Source: Ichthyophis bannanicus
Lineage: Eukaryota; Chordata; Amphibia; Gymnophiona; Ichthyophiidae
DNA: 64,000 nt
Assembly: GCA_033557465.1 (NCBI GenBank)
Contig: CM066048.1
Coordinates: 11,818,305-11,882,304, forward strand
Direction of reading: 5' to 3'
Shown here: positions 51,288 through 62,258 of the stretch, one piece after another
Numbering within the stretch: the stretch's first letter is position 1
Layout of the letters: every line of letters begins with the position of its first letter
Position numbers and translations under genes: made by a program
Notes under the pieces: generated by a model
What the model saw: only the letters and a program-made list of their open reading frames with translations
Told to the model about the DNA's origin: nothing
Databases searched by the model: none

Positions 51288-52640
51288 CTTCATGTCTTAC
51301 TGTGGATGGGTAACAGGTTAAAAGATAGGAAGCAACAAATAAATGTCAGTCTCCCCCGTGGAAAGAGATAAATAATGGAGCGCCTTAGGGACCTGTACTG
51401 AGACCAGTGTTCTTGAATTTCTTCCTTAATGATCTGGGAAAGGGAACGCGTGATGAAATGTTGCAGATGGCACAGAAATATGCTAAGTAGTTAAAACACA
51501 AGCCAGTTGTGAAGAATCACAGAAAGGGCTTGCCAAAATGGGCAACTGTACATCTAAATGGCAAATGAAACTTAATGTGGAAGAGCGTGTAAATGCATGC
51601 ATGTAGGAAACAATGCTTGTAACTGTAGGTAGACCATTCCGTATTAGGAGTCGTCACTCGGGAAATAGATTGGGGGGGGGGGGGCATTTTCCAAACAATT
51701 AATGAAGTTAGCAGATCTCTTGGATGATAATGTTTATAAGAGGGCGCCCTGCGTAGGCACCTACTTGTGTTTATAAAATACTAGTATATGTAGCAGAGAA
51801 CATGTCTTGAATGAGAGCGTGATCCTTTACATATAAATGTTCATGAGTACTTTATGCACAAATGTGCCTAAATTGAGGCATTTTATAATCCACACATGTA
51901 ATGAAAACTCCACCTGTGCTTCGCTCAGATAGTGCTCCTGGCTCCCCCTACCAGCAAAGAGCACTCCTTCATGCCAAATCATGTATATTTATGTGGGTCC
52001 GATTATATAAGAGATCTTTCACGTGCATATGTGACTACACACACATGGAGGTCAAGAAAGCAAACAGAACACTAGAAATCATAAGGAAAAGAATGGAGAA
52101 TAAACAAACGATATCTGGATCGCTCCATGGTGCAACTGCATCTTGAGTATGGTGTGCAGTTTTGGTTGCCGCATCTAAGAAAAAGATATAGCGGAATTAG
52201 AACAGGTATAGAGCTAGAGAACCAAAATGATAAAGAGATAGAAAAGGGAGAGTTCAGGGGAGATAGGATAAAGTTCTATAAATTAATGAACGGAGTGGAA
52301 CGGGTAAACGTAGATCGATTGTTTACGTTATCAGAATATAGAAAGACTAGGGGACATGCAATGAAGCTACAGGGTAAACTATTTAAGACTAATAAGAGAA
52401 ATCTTTTTTTCACTCATTGTATAATTAAGTTCTGGAATTCTTTTCCAGAGGATGTAATAAAAGCTGTTAGTGTAGCTGGGTTTAAAAAAAGGTTTGGATG
52501 AGTTTCTAGAGGAAAAGTCCCTACATCGTTATTAAAGAGGACTGAGGAAAATCCAGTGCTTACCCTGGGATAAGCAACATGGAATCTGTCCGCCTCCTGG
52601 GATGCTACTTGCTCGGTAAGATTTGCTAAGAATGGGGTAT
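51288..52640 (+). mobile_element. CR1 copy F, heavily decayed
   Basis: RT fragments on the plus strand: NRLKDRKQQINVSLP at about 51310, the RT region around 51400-51600 with stops, then KKANRTLEIIRKRMEN at 52055-52100 and LSEYRKTRGHAMKLQGKLFK at 52320-52390 with NSFPEDVIKAVSVAGFKK. Positions 51640-52045 show no CR1 similarity and include a G-run at 51671. The 3' terminus is absent. Confidence 0.75.
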
Positions 52641-53525
52641 GTGAAACTGTGAGGGGTCAAGACACAAAGCACAGATTTGCTGATGCTAAAGGAGCAAGGA
52701 AGCAGTCATAATGCGTGCGACTTGAAAAGCCTATGTGTAGACGTTTAGATCAAGAAGTTGGGTTAGTGTGAGCTAAAATCTTATCTGCCTCCTCTGGAGC
52801 GACTGCTTGCAATTCATTCATTACTACCCCAGGCACGGCTGGTGGACGCCTGTCTACTGAGAACTGCACAGTAATATACCTTTTATGCCAGGTAACAGTT
52901 ATCTCCTTGATTTCACTGAGTGGATTGATGTCAAGTGGAAATTGCTCAGTGCTAGAAAAGGACTTGTGTATAGCTACAGGGATCCGAAGCAGTGCCGGGG
53001 ACTGAGGCAGACATGGCAGGCTCGTTCTGGCACAAGGGTGGTAAAGAGTTGGGAGAGGAGACGCCTATCCATGCAGCAGCACTTTGTTGCTAACAGTGGG
53101 GGTCATGTTATAACACGTCACTGGGGTGGAGAGTAGGTGCCTATTAGGAGGCTGTTTTCTAAAGAGACATAGGCACTTATTAAATAACAGCATTAAATCA
53201 GACAAAATTGTAGCCAAAACGGGGCCGCACACACTTAAAGCAGCAGCGGAGCAGGGTAAAAGTACGCCGCTGAAGAATGCATGAAGGTGCGCATTTTATA
53301 CCGTACACGCATAGATCATGAGTCTGCCCATGCCCTAGCCAAATGCTTCCCCTGAACGGCCTACACCCGGGCTGCACACAGGTACATACCTACTTGCCAT
53401 ACTATGTGGTTGTACATAGGAGGGGTAATTCCATATAAAAGGCATGTTACGTGTGTATACTATCATGTATGTGCATAAAAACCTTTATAAAACTACCCCC
53501 TATGTGGACTGTACATAGATTATTC
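52641..53525. other. Unassigned
   Basis: Nothing recognised; ends at a run of about 18 G at 53527. Confidence 0.35.
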
Positions 53526-53876
53526 CCGGGGGGGGGGGGGGGGGGAATTCAGCGGCGGCAGCTAGCCAGCGCCATTTACTTTAGTAAAACCTGGATATTC
53601 AGCAACAGAAACTATCCGCTTTATATCCGGGCTCACCACACACCAGCACTAGCGATAACCAATTCAGGACAAGCACTAGTTAAGCTATCCGGTAAGCGGC
53701 TGAATATCACCACTAACCGGATAGACACTATCATTGTCCCCATCTGCCCACGGACTGCCCCACTTTTGACAAGGTGGTTTTATCTGTATTCAGTGGCAGT
53801 AACTGGTGTGTCTAAATACTGGTTGGACCACGTTTTAGCAGATCTCTAAGTGGCTAAAATGCTTTGAATATGCCCC
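53526..53876. mobile_element. PIF/Harbinger-like MITE, copy 3 (degenerate)
   Basis: 'aattcagcggcggcagctag', 'ggctgaatatcaccactaac' and 'gaatatgcccc' parallel the MITEs at 35595 and 47836. The left end has been replaced by a G-run, so no target duplication can be read. Confidence 0.6.
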
Positions 53877-54504
53877 TTTTTTAAATTTTGCAAAATCTAA
53901 CCATCCTTTGGTATAAAGAAAATGGATTTGGGAATAATGAAATTATGTTGCTGAAAATTATTGAGGAAGAAGTGCAGTCTACGAGTTACCACCAGTAGGA
54001 TCTTCACCTAGAAGCTCTCCCATCCCCCAACCCATCATAGAAACCCCGAGCAACATTTATTTATTTTCTTTCTCTTTTTCTTCTGTTCCCTCCTTCTGCT
54101 TCTCCCCCTCTTTCCTCTCCCACCAGTGCGCACTGGCTCAGTCAGCCTTTAACTTTCTCTGCCATGCCTGCCAGCTCACCCAGGTCAACGCAGAGAGGCC
54201 CATCCAGTCCTGGTTTTGCCCTCTGATTGTCTGGAGATGGCACTCCTAGTCTTCTTAAGGAAATCAGGACTTACAGTGCTTAGAATCAGAAGATCCGTCT
54301 AGTGTGTATGGCTTACTCTCTATGGTGTAATGCTGATAGCGGCATTCCTTTCATGTCTTCACAGCTAAGGAACGTCTATGCTTCTCAGCACCTTTGAGTG
54401 ACCTGGGTGACGTAGCAGTCCAAGTCAGTTCATGCCTGGAAATATCTGGCCTGCATGTCAGAGCTGGAAGTTGGTCCTAAATTCATGGACGGAGGTACCA
54501 AGTC
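53877..54504. other. Unassigned
   Basis: Pyrimidine-rich at 54060-54125, otherwise featureless. Confidence 0.35.
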
Positions 54505-54513
54505 CCAGAGATC

Positions 54514-55535
54514 GTGTGGTCTGAGATAAAAACCAACACAGAGTACAATCACAAGCACAAAAACTTTGACTTCAGTAAAATGGCCAAGTACCTGAAGGAG
54601 GAGTTGGCAGGGTGGGAGAGGATAAGAGAGGTGGAATTGCAGTGGGCTAAACTAAAGGAGGTAATAAAAGGGGCAACAGATGCATATGTAAGGGAAGTAA
54701 ATAAAAACATGAGGAAAAGGAAACCTATTTGGTTCTCCAAAGAAGTGGCTGCACAAATAAAGACAAAAAATACAGCTTTCACAAAACTCAGAAGTTCGCA
54801 AACAGAGGAACACAGAAAAGAATACAGGATAAAGCTAAAAGAGACAAAAAGAGAAATAGGGATAGCAAAATCAAAGGCAGAAGAAAAGATGACTAAAGAT
54901 CTGAAGTGTGGAGATAAAACTTTTTTTCAGTTATATTTGGGAGAAGAGGAAGATCAGAGGTGGAACTGCAGGACTCAACAGTGCTGGGAACGGATTTGTG
55001 GAAAGTGACATTGAAAAAACAAAAATGCTAAACAAATACTGTACTTCTGCTCTGTTTTCACTAAAGAAAATCCTGGAGAAGGACCACCTGTGATTGACAA
55101 ATATACAAAGGGGAATGGAGTAGATACTACACAATTCACAGAAGGTGATGTGTTTGAACAGCTTACAAAACTGAAAGTGGAAAAGGCCACTCAGAGCTCA
55201 GAGAGGTTCTTGCAGGGCCATTAAAGGATGTTTTTAATAGATCCTTGGAGACAGGAGAAGTTCTACAGGAATGGAGAAGGGCAGATGTGGTACCTCTCCA
55301 CAAAAGTGGTAATAGGGAAGAAGTGACAAACTACAGGCCAGTAAGGCTAAACTCGGTGGCGGGAAAAGTAATGGAGGCGCTCCTGAAAGAGCGAATGGTG
55401 GACTTCCTCGAAACCAACAGGTTGCATGACCCGAGTCAACATGGTTTTACCAAAGGACGATCTTACCAAACAAATCTGATTGAGTTCTTTGACTGCATGA
55501 CCAGAGAACTAGATCAAGGGCACTGTTCCCTCTAA
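54514..55535 (+). pseudogene. CR1 RT N-terminal region (copy G)
   Basis: A lysine-rich linker (KMAKYLKEELAGWERIREVE, IWFSKEVAAQIKTKNTAFTK, GDKTFFQLYLG) is followed after a frameshift by RT blocks at 55245-55535: LQEWRRADVVPLHKSGN, EEVTNYRPVRLNSVAGKVME, QHGFTKGRSYQTNLIEFFD. It runs into the hAT MITE at 55521. Confidence 0.85.
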
Positions 55536-55868
55536 GCTGTGCGCGTGTGCGCGCGCACACACCTCACCGAGCGAGCGCACATACTTTACAACAGAGCGCA
55601 CAAAAATTACAGTTCTGATTCTGATAGAAAACAACACAGACGTCTTAAAATTTAAAAGTTCTTATGTATTTACAGTTTTCACAAGTTCTACAATGTTTTC
55701 TAGTGCAATCAATGTGGTGTACATACTGTATTCTGATGTGTAGTCGAATTTTAAAGTATATAACTCCGAGTGTTGTTATGTGGCGCACAAAAATTTAACG
55801 TTCCTTCAAAAGCTGCACAACTGATATTTTATGCGCACACAGCCTACAGAAAATTAGAGGGAACATTG
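55521..55868. mobile_element. hAT MITE with perfect 8-bp duplication
   Basis: 348 bp between ATCAAGGG repeats (55513-55520 and 55869-55876). Terminal inverted repeats are CACTGTTCCCTCTAA and the complement of TTAGAGGGAACATTG, one mismatch. An alternating purine-pyrimidine tract (gtgcgcgtgtgcgcgcgcac) lies near the left end. There is no transposase. 8-bp duplications and CA-type ends indicate hAT. Confidence 0.9.
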
Positions 55869-56174
55869 ATCAAGGGTATGCGATGGATGTGATCTACTAG
55901 ATTTCAGCAAAGCCTTTGATATTGTTCCTCACAGGAGGTTTATCAAATAAACTGAATAGCCTGGGGATGGGTCCCAAGGTGGTGAACTGGATCAGAAATT
56001 GGTTGACTGACAGACGGACGACAGAAAGTGATGGTAAATGAAACTCACTCGGATTGTAGGAAGGTGATTAGCGGTGTGCCCCAGGGTTCGGCCCTGGGAT
56101 CGGTACTGTTCAATGTATTTGTGAGTGATATTGCTGAAGGACTGAATTGAAAAGTCTGTCTTTTTGCAGATGAC

Positions 56175-56620
56175 ATGAAAATTTGCAACAGAGTGGACTC
56201 CCCTGAGGGAGTGGACAACATGAGGAAAGATCTACAAAAGCTGGAAGAATGGTCTAATGCTTGGCAGTTAAGATTTAATGTGAAGAAGTGCACTGTCATG
56301 CACTTGGGAAGCAGAAATCCAAGGGAATTGTGTGTGATAGGGGGTGAGAGGTTGGTGTGCATGGACCAGGAGAAGGACCTCGGAGTGATTGTTTCAGAGG
56401 ATCTCAAAGTGGCGAAACAGTGTGACAAGGCAGTGGCAAAAGCCAGAAGGATGCTGGGTTTCATACAGAGAGGAATTACTAGCAGAAAGGAAGAGGTGCT
56501 AATGCCACTGTACAAGTCACTGATGAGGCCTCACTTAGAATATTGTGTTCAGTTTTGGAGACCATATCTCATAAAGGATATAAAAAGACTGGAAACGGTT
56601 CAGAGGAAGGCGCCCAAAAT
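56175..56620 (+). pseudogene. CR1 RT C-terminal part, upstream of L2
   Basis: ADDMKICNRVDSPEGVDNMR (FADD box at about 56163), KKCTVMHLGSRNP, EKDLGVIVSEDLKVAKQCDK, KARRMLGFIQRGI and PHLEYCVQFWRPYLIKDIKR, then an abrupt stop at the L2. It resumes at 57453 as SLHQKTYEKRLEDVNMCTLE. Confidence 0.85.
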
Positions 56621-57452
56621 TTATTTTATTTATTTATTTATTTAACAGTATTTCTAAACCGCCTTATCTTAATAATCAAGGTGGTATCACAGCAAGCAAT
56701 CAGGTAAAGTGTGTGTGTTGTACATGCAGTGAGGATGAAACTTGGTTGTGTGATGGCGGTGTTGGGTGCTTGATTTGTTTGAGCTATGTACAAGGTGGGC
56801 TATTTACAGTGGTGCTAAAAACACATTTTATATACATACAGTTGTTTAAGAGGATTGGAATGCTGTTATCCATTCTCTTAGGTTATGTGATGTGACCATA
56901 GTGCTCTATGAACAGCATGGTTTTCAGTTGTTTTCTGAAGTCTTTGAGGTCTGGAGTTGCCCTTAGATCGTCCGGTAGATTGTTCCATATTGTTGGAGCA
57001 GCCATGGAGAGAGCTCTGTTTGTTGTATCCTTGCGTGTGTGCTTGTATTCATTTGGGTACTGACTCGGTTGCGTGTTTGACTTCTTCTAGGACGTGCGCT
57101 GATTTCCGGTTGTATGAGCGTGTGGAGGCTGTTGGCTGATGTGTGCTCTTTAATCTTAAATAGGTTTATGATAGTCTTGTATCTGATGCGAGCACTGATT
57201 GGGAGCCAGTGTAAGTCCTTTAATGTAGGTGTGATGTGCTCCTGCCTTGCGGTTCCGGCTCTGATTCGAGCTGCAGTGTTTTGTGCCAGCTGGAGTGGTT
57301 TGAGAGCTTAGTTTGGTAGTCCAAGGTATATCGGATTGCAGAAGTCCAGTATTGGGGTTATCAGTGCTTGACAGACGGTACGGAAGTGTTCTGGGGCGAG
57401 GAGTGGTTTCAGTCTCCTGATGATTCGCATCCTGTAGTAGGCTTTTTGGATT
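56621..57452 (-). mobile_element. L2 LINE, 5'-truncated, inside CR1 copy G
   Basis: The plus strand begins (TTTA)n, then the complement of the L2 3' end (aacagtatttctaaaccgcc). It has coding matches on the minus strand to the L2 at 14997-16187, including the complement of NKSRNRKAGAHHTYIKGLTL-type sequence. It ends at 'gtaggctttttggatt', inside RT. Same subfamily as 14997-16187, opposite orientation. Confidence 0.85.
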
Positions 57453-57715
57453 GATTTGGAGCCTGCACCAGAAGACATATGAGAAGAGACTTGAAGACGT
57501 AAATATGTGCACTCTGGAGGAGAGGGAGAGGAGGGATAGGGGAGATATGGTTCAGACCTTTAAATACTTAAAGAGTATTAATGAACAAACAAACTTCTTC
57601 CAAAGATGGGGAAGCTGTAAAACTAGAGGGCATAAGATGAAGCTGCAAGGGGGTAAACTGAAAGGCAATGTCAGGAAATACTTTTTCACTGAAAGGGTGG
57701 TAGATGCTTGAAATG
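57453..57715 (+). pseudogene. CR1 RT C-terminus (copy G)
   Basis: SLHQKTYEKRLEDVNMCTLE, then RGDMVQTFKYLKSINEQTNF, GHKMKLQGGKLKGNVRKYFF and TERVVDA, ending at TGA. It parallels the minus copies at 18146-18427. Confidence 0.8.
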
Positions 57716-57980
57716 CCCTCCTGATGGAAGTGATGGGGGCAAATACAGTGACAGAATTCAAAATGGCATGGGACATACAGTGGATCCCTTTACAGCAACA
57801 AGATAAAATCAGCATAAGCATAACTATCTCTTATATCTAAACCAATAGGGGTGACCTACACGGAGCGGCATGGGGAGGGGTGACCCGCACGTAGCGGCAA
57901 GTGCACCTACTCTTGCCGCCTTGCCGGGCAGACTAGATGGACCATACTGGTCTTTATCTGCCGTCATGTACTATGGTGCT

Positions 57981-58627
57981 ATGTGTGAGATGCTGTGTCA
58001 TGCACACGCAGAGAGCCCCTCCTCTCATGCATTCAATGCCTTGCCAAATGAAGAGGTGAGAGAGTGGCAGGCTGACGGGGATCGCCAGAGCCCACCTACC
58101 AAAGAAGATGATGTTGGGTTTTAAGGCTAGTAAGGATCCCCAGATCCCAACGCCAAAGACAGAGGAAAGAGCCAGGACTGCAGCTGGCAGCTAGTGCCAC
58201 AGGTCTGCGCCCATCCCCCACCTCCTTCATTGGTCGGCTGTAGCTCTATCATGGCTGCTCATCTTGTCATGGACTGGGCCCAGCACTTCTTCCTCTCTCT
58301 TTTGCTACACTCCGTGTTTCCCTGATCCTCAGCTGTTTGTACCACACAACTGTCTGTATATACAGCTACACGGAACAATATAAAATAAGGGTCAGAACCC
58401 CCTACAAAAATGTCCACAACAGTGAAAAAAAGGGAGGAGGGGTAGGCAGAATGCCACAGAGAATCTTCAAGCCCGACATGGCCATGTTTCAGCACAATCT
58501 GCCTGCAGCAAAGCCGAACAGCAACCTGTGTGGTATAGCCTGATGAAGCAACTGTTAGAAGCTACAGAACAGATGAAGAAGAGATGGGCAGAAGGCAGAA
58601 AGAGAATAGAAGTTCTTAGATGTAAGG
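57981..58627. other. Unassigned
   Basis: No element or coding signature recognised. Confidence 0.35.
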
Positions 58628-58813
58628 CAGGGCTGTACTATGGTCTGTGCGAGTGCTGCGGCCGCACAGGGCGCAAGTATGGAAGGGGCGCTGATATCAC
58701 CACCAGGCTTTTAAGAAGCCCAATAAGGCCGAGTTCCTGCAGGTGATTGGAGAGGCAGGGGGCGCTAGGTTCACAAGTCGCAAAGGGCGCATTTCTAGCT
58801 TGGTACGGTCCTG
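58628..58813. mobile_element. hAT-like MITE, copy 2 (shorter)
   Basis: Ends CAGGGCTGTACTATGG and the complement of TTGGTACGGTCCTG. Shares 'ctgtgcgagtgctgcggccg' + 'cacagggcgc' with the copy at 49878. It lacks the hairpin section. Flanks ATGTAAGG and GTGGAAGG match at only five of eight positions. Confidence 0.6.
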
Positions 58814-59296
58814 GTGGAAGGAAGGAGAGAATGGGGACGCCAGAATTTAGTGTGAGAATGAGGACTCGGGTATGATGGTGGGGAGAATATGGTTACCAGA
58901 TGTTTTGTTGACAAATTTGGGACAGTTATGGGAAGTGTTGGCTGAGAGGGGGAGGGAGGGACACCTTAGCTCCAAGGTGTGGAGGAGTGAGGAGGAGTTA
59001 TCCTGCTCCCCTCCCCCCATCTATCCCACGACAGCAACAATCTCACTTCCAAGCAGACAAATCGACAGAGAAATAGAAACAGTGATATATTTCCACCACA
59101 CTGTGCAAAATATTAAGATAATGGATGTAAATTCTAAAACGTCACAAATTCAAATCACTAAATTGAAAATAAATATTTTTTTCTACCCCCTCTATACCCA
59201 TTATTGGAATTGGAGATAGGAGGTTATCAAACAGGTGGGAGTCAAGGACACAGCTCTAAAATCAGGGACAATCGCTGAAAATTGCAGACATTTGGT

Positions 59297-59652
59297 CAGT
59301 GGCATTTCCAGTCCCCCTCCCCCTGTGCAGTCAGTTCTCCCCCCCCATGAAACATGGTGCTGCGTGCCAAGATGCGCCCCCACCCCCAGCCCAGCCCATG
59401 GAGGCAGCACGGCAAACTTACCATTAAGCTGGCTTGCCATGGTGTCTCGTGCTCCAGGGTCCATCGCTCTTCTCTCCTGGCTGAAGTCTCACGATTCACA
59501 AGACTTCAGCCGAGAGGGAAGAATAGTGGGCCTGGAGCATGAGACACCATGGCAAGCCAGCTTAATGGTAAGTTTGCCGTGCTGCCTCTGAGGACCCAGC
59601 GAGGGTGCACTCCCTCCAGTCTGGCACCCGGAGCACCCTTGGTATGCCATTG
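59297..59652. mobile_element. hAT MITE with large palindromic core
   Basis: 356 bp with ends CAGTGGCATTTCC and the complement of GGTATGCCATTG. Flanked by CATTTGGT (59289-59296) and CATCTGCT (59653-59660), six of eight identical. The core 59401-59588 is an inverted repeat with 88-89-bp arms around an 11-nt loop. Confidence 0.75.
59401..59588. repeat. Near-perfect inverted repeat, 88-bp arms
   Basis: Arms 59401-59489 and 59501-59588. The outer 58 positions differ at one base (GTGTCTCGTG versus GTGTCTCATG in complement). The inner part is less conserved but closes on GGCTGAAGTCT. A transcript would fold into a long hairpin. Confidence 0.85.
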
Positions 59653-59667
59653 CATCTGCTAACCTTA

Positions 59668-60030
59668 AGAAAATGGGATAGGGTGACCTAGTCCTGGCTT
59701 TATCCCCATTATACCCATAGACTTGTAGGTCCAGTTTGAAATTACAGAGCCATATGGGTAATGGAGGGAAGTGGTAAAACCAAGACTTGATCAGACCCTT
59801 GTTTTATGGAAGCTTGTCACAGGCTCTCTCTTCAGATAACCAGGCAGCTCTGTGTCCCAAGGGGAAATTACTTTTAAAATTAGCAGTATATATTCATGCA
59901 GATAATGGTTGTCTGCTTTTTTCTTTTTTTTTTAATTCTAAGAGCGTTCCCAGGTGCTGGAGGGGACAAAAGCAATTTCTCACCTCCCTAACCCCATGTG
60001 AAAGATTTCTGCACATATTATACTAGAACC
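59668..60030. other. Unassigned
   Basis: Nothing recognised. Confidence 0.35.
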
Positions 60031-60039
60031 AATTTCTTT

Positions 60040-60242
60040 GGTCACGGGCAGGAGTGACAAATGTGGAAGTAGCCCTCAGATCAGAGAAGGAGTGACACAT
60101 GGGGACTAAGCCCTCGGATCAAAGCAGGAATGACACATGGGGGCTAAGCCCTTGGATCAGAGCCGGAGTGGCAGATGGAGAACGAGCCCCTTAGTTGCAG
60201 GTGGGAATGGCTCACAGGGATCAAGACCTTGGGTCACAGATG
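60040..60242. repeat. Minisatellite, about 38-bp unit, left part
   Basis: About five units of the type 'aggagtgacacatgggg' + 'actaagccctcggatcaaag'. It resumes at 62150-62255 (aggagtggcacatggggact) after the CR1 insertion. Confidence 0.8.
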
Positions 60243-60261
60243 AGGTCATAGCAAAAGGCCT

Positions 60262-61056
60262 GTGAGAGAGTCAATTGGACAGTTAGATGATAGAGGGGTA
60301 AAAGGGGTAGTAAGAGGAGACAAGGCTATAGCGGAGAGACTGAATGAATTCTTTGCTTCGGTCTTTACTGAGGAAGATGTAGGGATGTTACCCAAGACTG
60401 AAGTGGTATTTAAAGGTGATACTGCAGAGGAATTGAGAGAAATATCGCTACACCGGGAAGATGTATTACAACTATTTGATAAACTGAATAGTGGCAAATC
60501 ACCTGGACCGGATGGTATACGTCCAAGAGTGTTTAAAGAACTGAAATATGAGATTGCAGACCTGCTATTAGTAATCTGTGAACTTTCATTAAAATCATCT
60601 GTAATACCTGAAGATTGGAGTATAGCCAATGTAACGCCAATTTTTAAAAAGGGTTCCAGGGGTGATCCGGGAAACTACAGACCGGTGAGCCTGATGTCAG
60701 TACCGGGGAAAATGGTAGAAACCATCATAAAGAACAAAATTACACAGCACGTAGACAGTCATGGCCTAATGGGAGACAGCCAACATGGCTTTAGACAAGG
60801 AAGATCTTGTCTTACTAATGTGTTATGTTTTTTTGAAGGAGTGAATAAACAGGTAGACAAAGGTGAGTCAGTTGATATAGTGTATCTGGACTTTCAGAAA
60901 GCCTTTGACAAGGTCCCTCATCAGAGTCTTTTGGCAAAACTAAAAAATCATGGGATAGGAGGCAGTGTACTAATGTGGATTGGGAACTGGTTAAAAGATA
61001 GAAAGCAGAGGGTAGGTCTAAATGACCAATTTTCCCAATGGAAAAAAGGTGAATAG
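60262..61056 (+). pseudogene. CR1 RT fingers and palm (copy H)
   Basis: A 264-codon open frame: ERLNEFFASVFTEEDVG, GKSPGPDGIRPRVFKELKYE, VIPEDWSIANVTPIFKKGS, NYRPVSLMSVPGKMVETIIK, QHGFRQGRSCLTN and VDIVYLDFQKAFDKVPH with a catalytic Asp. It ends in a frameshift at the A-run near 61043; one extra A explains QWKKGE-stop in place of a continuing VNSGVPQGS frame. The PQGSVLG block and FADDTKLF box (about 61146) lie in the shifted, stop-containing segment. Confidence 0.9.
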
Positions 61057-61225
61057 TGGAGTACCCCAGGGATCTGTACTGGGTCTGCTACTTTTTGACA
61101 TATTCATAAATGACCTTTAAAAGGGAATAACTAGTGAGGTTATCAAATTTGCAGACGACACAAAACTGTTTAAAGCTGTTAAAACCCAAGAGTATTGTGG
61201 AAAACTGCAGGAGGATCTGGATAAA

Positions 61226-61960
61226 TTGGAAGACTGGGCATCCAAATGGCAGATAAAATTTAATGTGGACCAGTGCAAAGTTATGCACCTAGGAAAGAAC
61301 AACCCACACTATGGTTACACAATGCAAGGTTCCACATTGGGAACCACCACCCAGGAAAAAGATTTAGGAGTCACCGTGGATAACATGTTAAAACCCTCCG
61401 CCCAGTGTGCAGCGGCGGCCAAGAGAGCAAATAGAATGCTAGGTATCATAAGGAAAGGAATGGAAAATAAAACAAAAGATATTATAATGCCTCTATACCG
61501 TTCCATGGTGAGACCGCACCTTGAATATTGTGTGCAATTCTGGTCGCCGTATCTTAAAAAGGATATAGCATTATTAGAAAAGGTACAGAGAAGAGCCACC
61601 AAAATGGTAAAGGGGATGGAAGGCTACTCCTATGAAGAGAGGCTACAAAGGTTAGGGCTCTTCAACCTGGAAAAGAGACGGCTGAGGGGAGATATGATGG
61701 AGGTCTATAAATTAATGAATGGAGTGGAACGGGTAAACATAGATCGATTGTTTACGCTATCAGAATATAGAAAGATTAGGGGACATGTAATGAAGCTACA
61801 GGGTAAACTATTTAAGACAAATAAGAGAAAATATTTTTTCACTCAACGTGTAATCAAACTCTGGAATTTACCGGAGGATGTAGTAAAGGCTGTTAGTGTA
61901 GCTGGGTTTAAAAAAGGTTTGGATAAGTTCCTGGAGGAAAGGTCCATAAACCATTATTAA
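61226..61960 (+). CDS. CR1 RT C-terminal half (copy H), open
   Basis: 244 codons: DWASKWQIKFNVDQCKVMHL, EKDLGVTVDNMLKPSAQCAA, NRMLGIIRKGMENKTKDI, LYRSMVRPHLEYCVQFWSPY, KVQRRATKMVKGMEGYSYEE and KYFFTQRVIKLWN, ending FLEERSINHY-stop at the natural terminus. The region aligns throughout with the minus-strand copy at 33120-33838. It contains no catalytic residue and is a young relic, not a gene. Confidence 0.85.
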   Translation: MEDWASKWQIKFNVDQCKVMHLGKNNPHYGYTMQGSTLGTTTQEKDLGVTVDNMLKPSAQCAAAAKRANRMLGIIRKGMENKTKDIIMPLYRSMVRPHLEYCVQFWSPYLKKDIALLEKVQRRATKMVKGMEGYSYEERLQRLGLFNLEKRRLRGDMMEVYKLMNGVERVNIDRLFTLSEYRKIRGHVMKLQGKLFKTNKRKYFFTQRVIKLWNLPEDVVKAVSVAGFKKGLDKFLEERSINHY

Positions 61961-62149
61961 AAAGGGACCCAGGATATCACTGCTTGACCCAATACAAGCA
62001 TTGTGGAACCTGTGTCTCTTGGGGAAACTGCTAGGTACGTATGACCTAGATTGGCCACTGTTGGAAACAGGATACTGGGCTTGATGGACCTTGGTCTGAC
62101 CCAGTATGGCATATCTTACGTTCTTATGTTCTTATGATAGCACAGGACG

Positions 62150-62258
62150 TCCTAGCCCTTGAATAACAGGCAGGAGTGGCACATGGGGACTGGACCCTTG
62201 GCTAACGGGTCAGAGCAGCACATGGGGGCTGAGCCTTTGGGTCAAAGGCAGGAGTCTG
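62150..62258. repeat. 38-bp minisatellite, right part
   Basis: About three units ('caggagtggcacatggggac' + 'tggacccttgg') continuing the array broken by CR1 copy H. Confidence 0.75.

Larger units (their letters stand above)
54505..57980 (+). mobile_element. CR1 copy G with hAT MITE and L2 inserted
   Basis: The longest sense CR1 of the family that is antisense in copies A-C. The endonuclease-RT linker (54514-55008), RT N-terminus (55140-55520), a hAT MITE (55521-55868), RT palm to FADD (55877-56620), an L2 (56621-57452), RT C-terminus (57453-57710) and 3' UTR ending 'gtcatgtactatggtgctat' at about 57980. This 3' end matches, in complement, the starts at 11884 and 26536. Confidence 0.9.
58899..59667. 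mobile_element. TIR element family X, copy 2, split by a hAT MITE
   Basis: Left end 'atggttaccagatg' and right end 'ctgctaacctta' (59656-59667), inverted relative to each other. Shares 'tctcacttccaagcagacaa' and 'tcactaaattgaaaat' with 30259-30668. The hAT MITE at 59297-59652 lies 10-15 bp inside the right end. Confidence 0.65.
60243..62137 (+). mobile_element. CR1 copy H, best preserved, in minisatellite
   Basis: 1.9 kb of CR1 from the endonuclease-RT linker to the natural 3' end with terminal 'gttcttatgttcttatg', the CR1-type short tail repeat. 5'-truncated. Two long frames are separated by a small number of changes. Confidence 0.9.
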
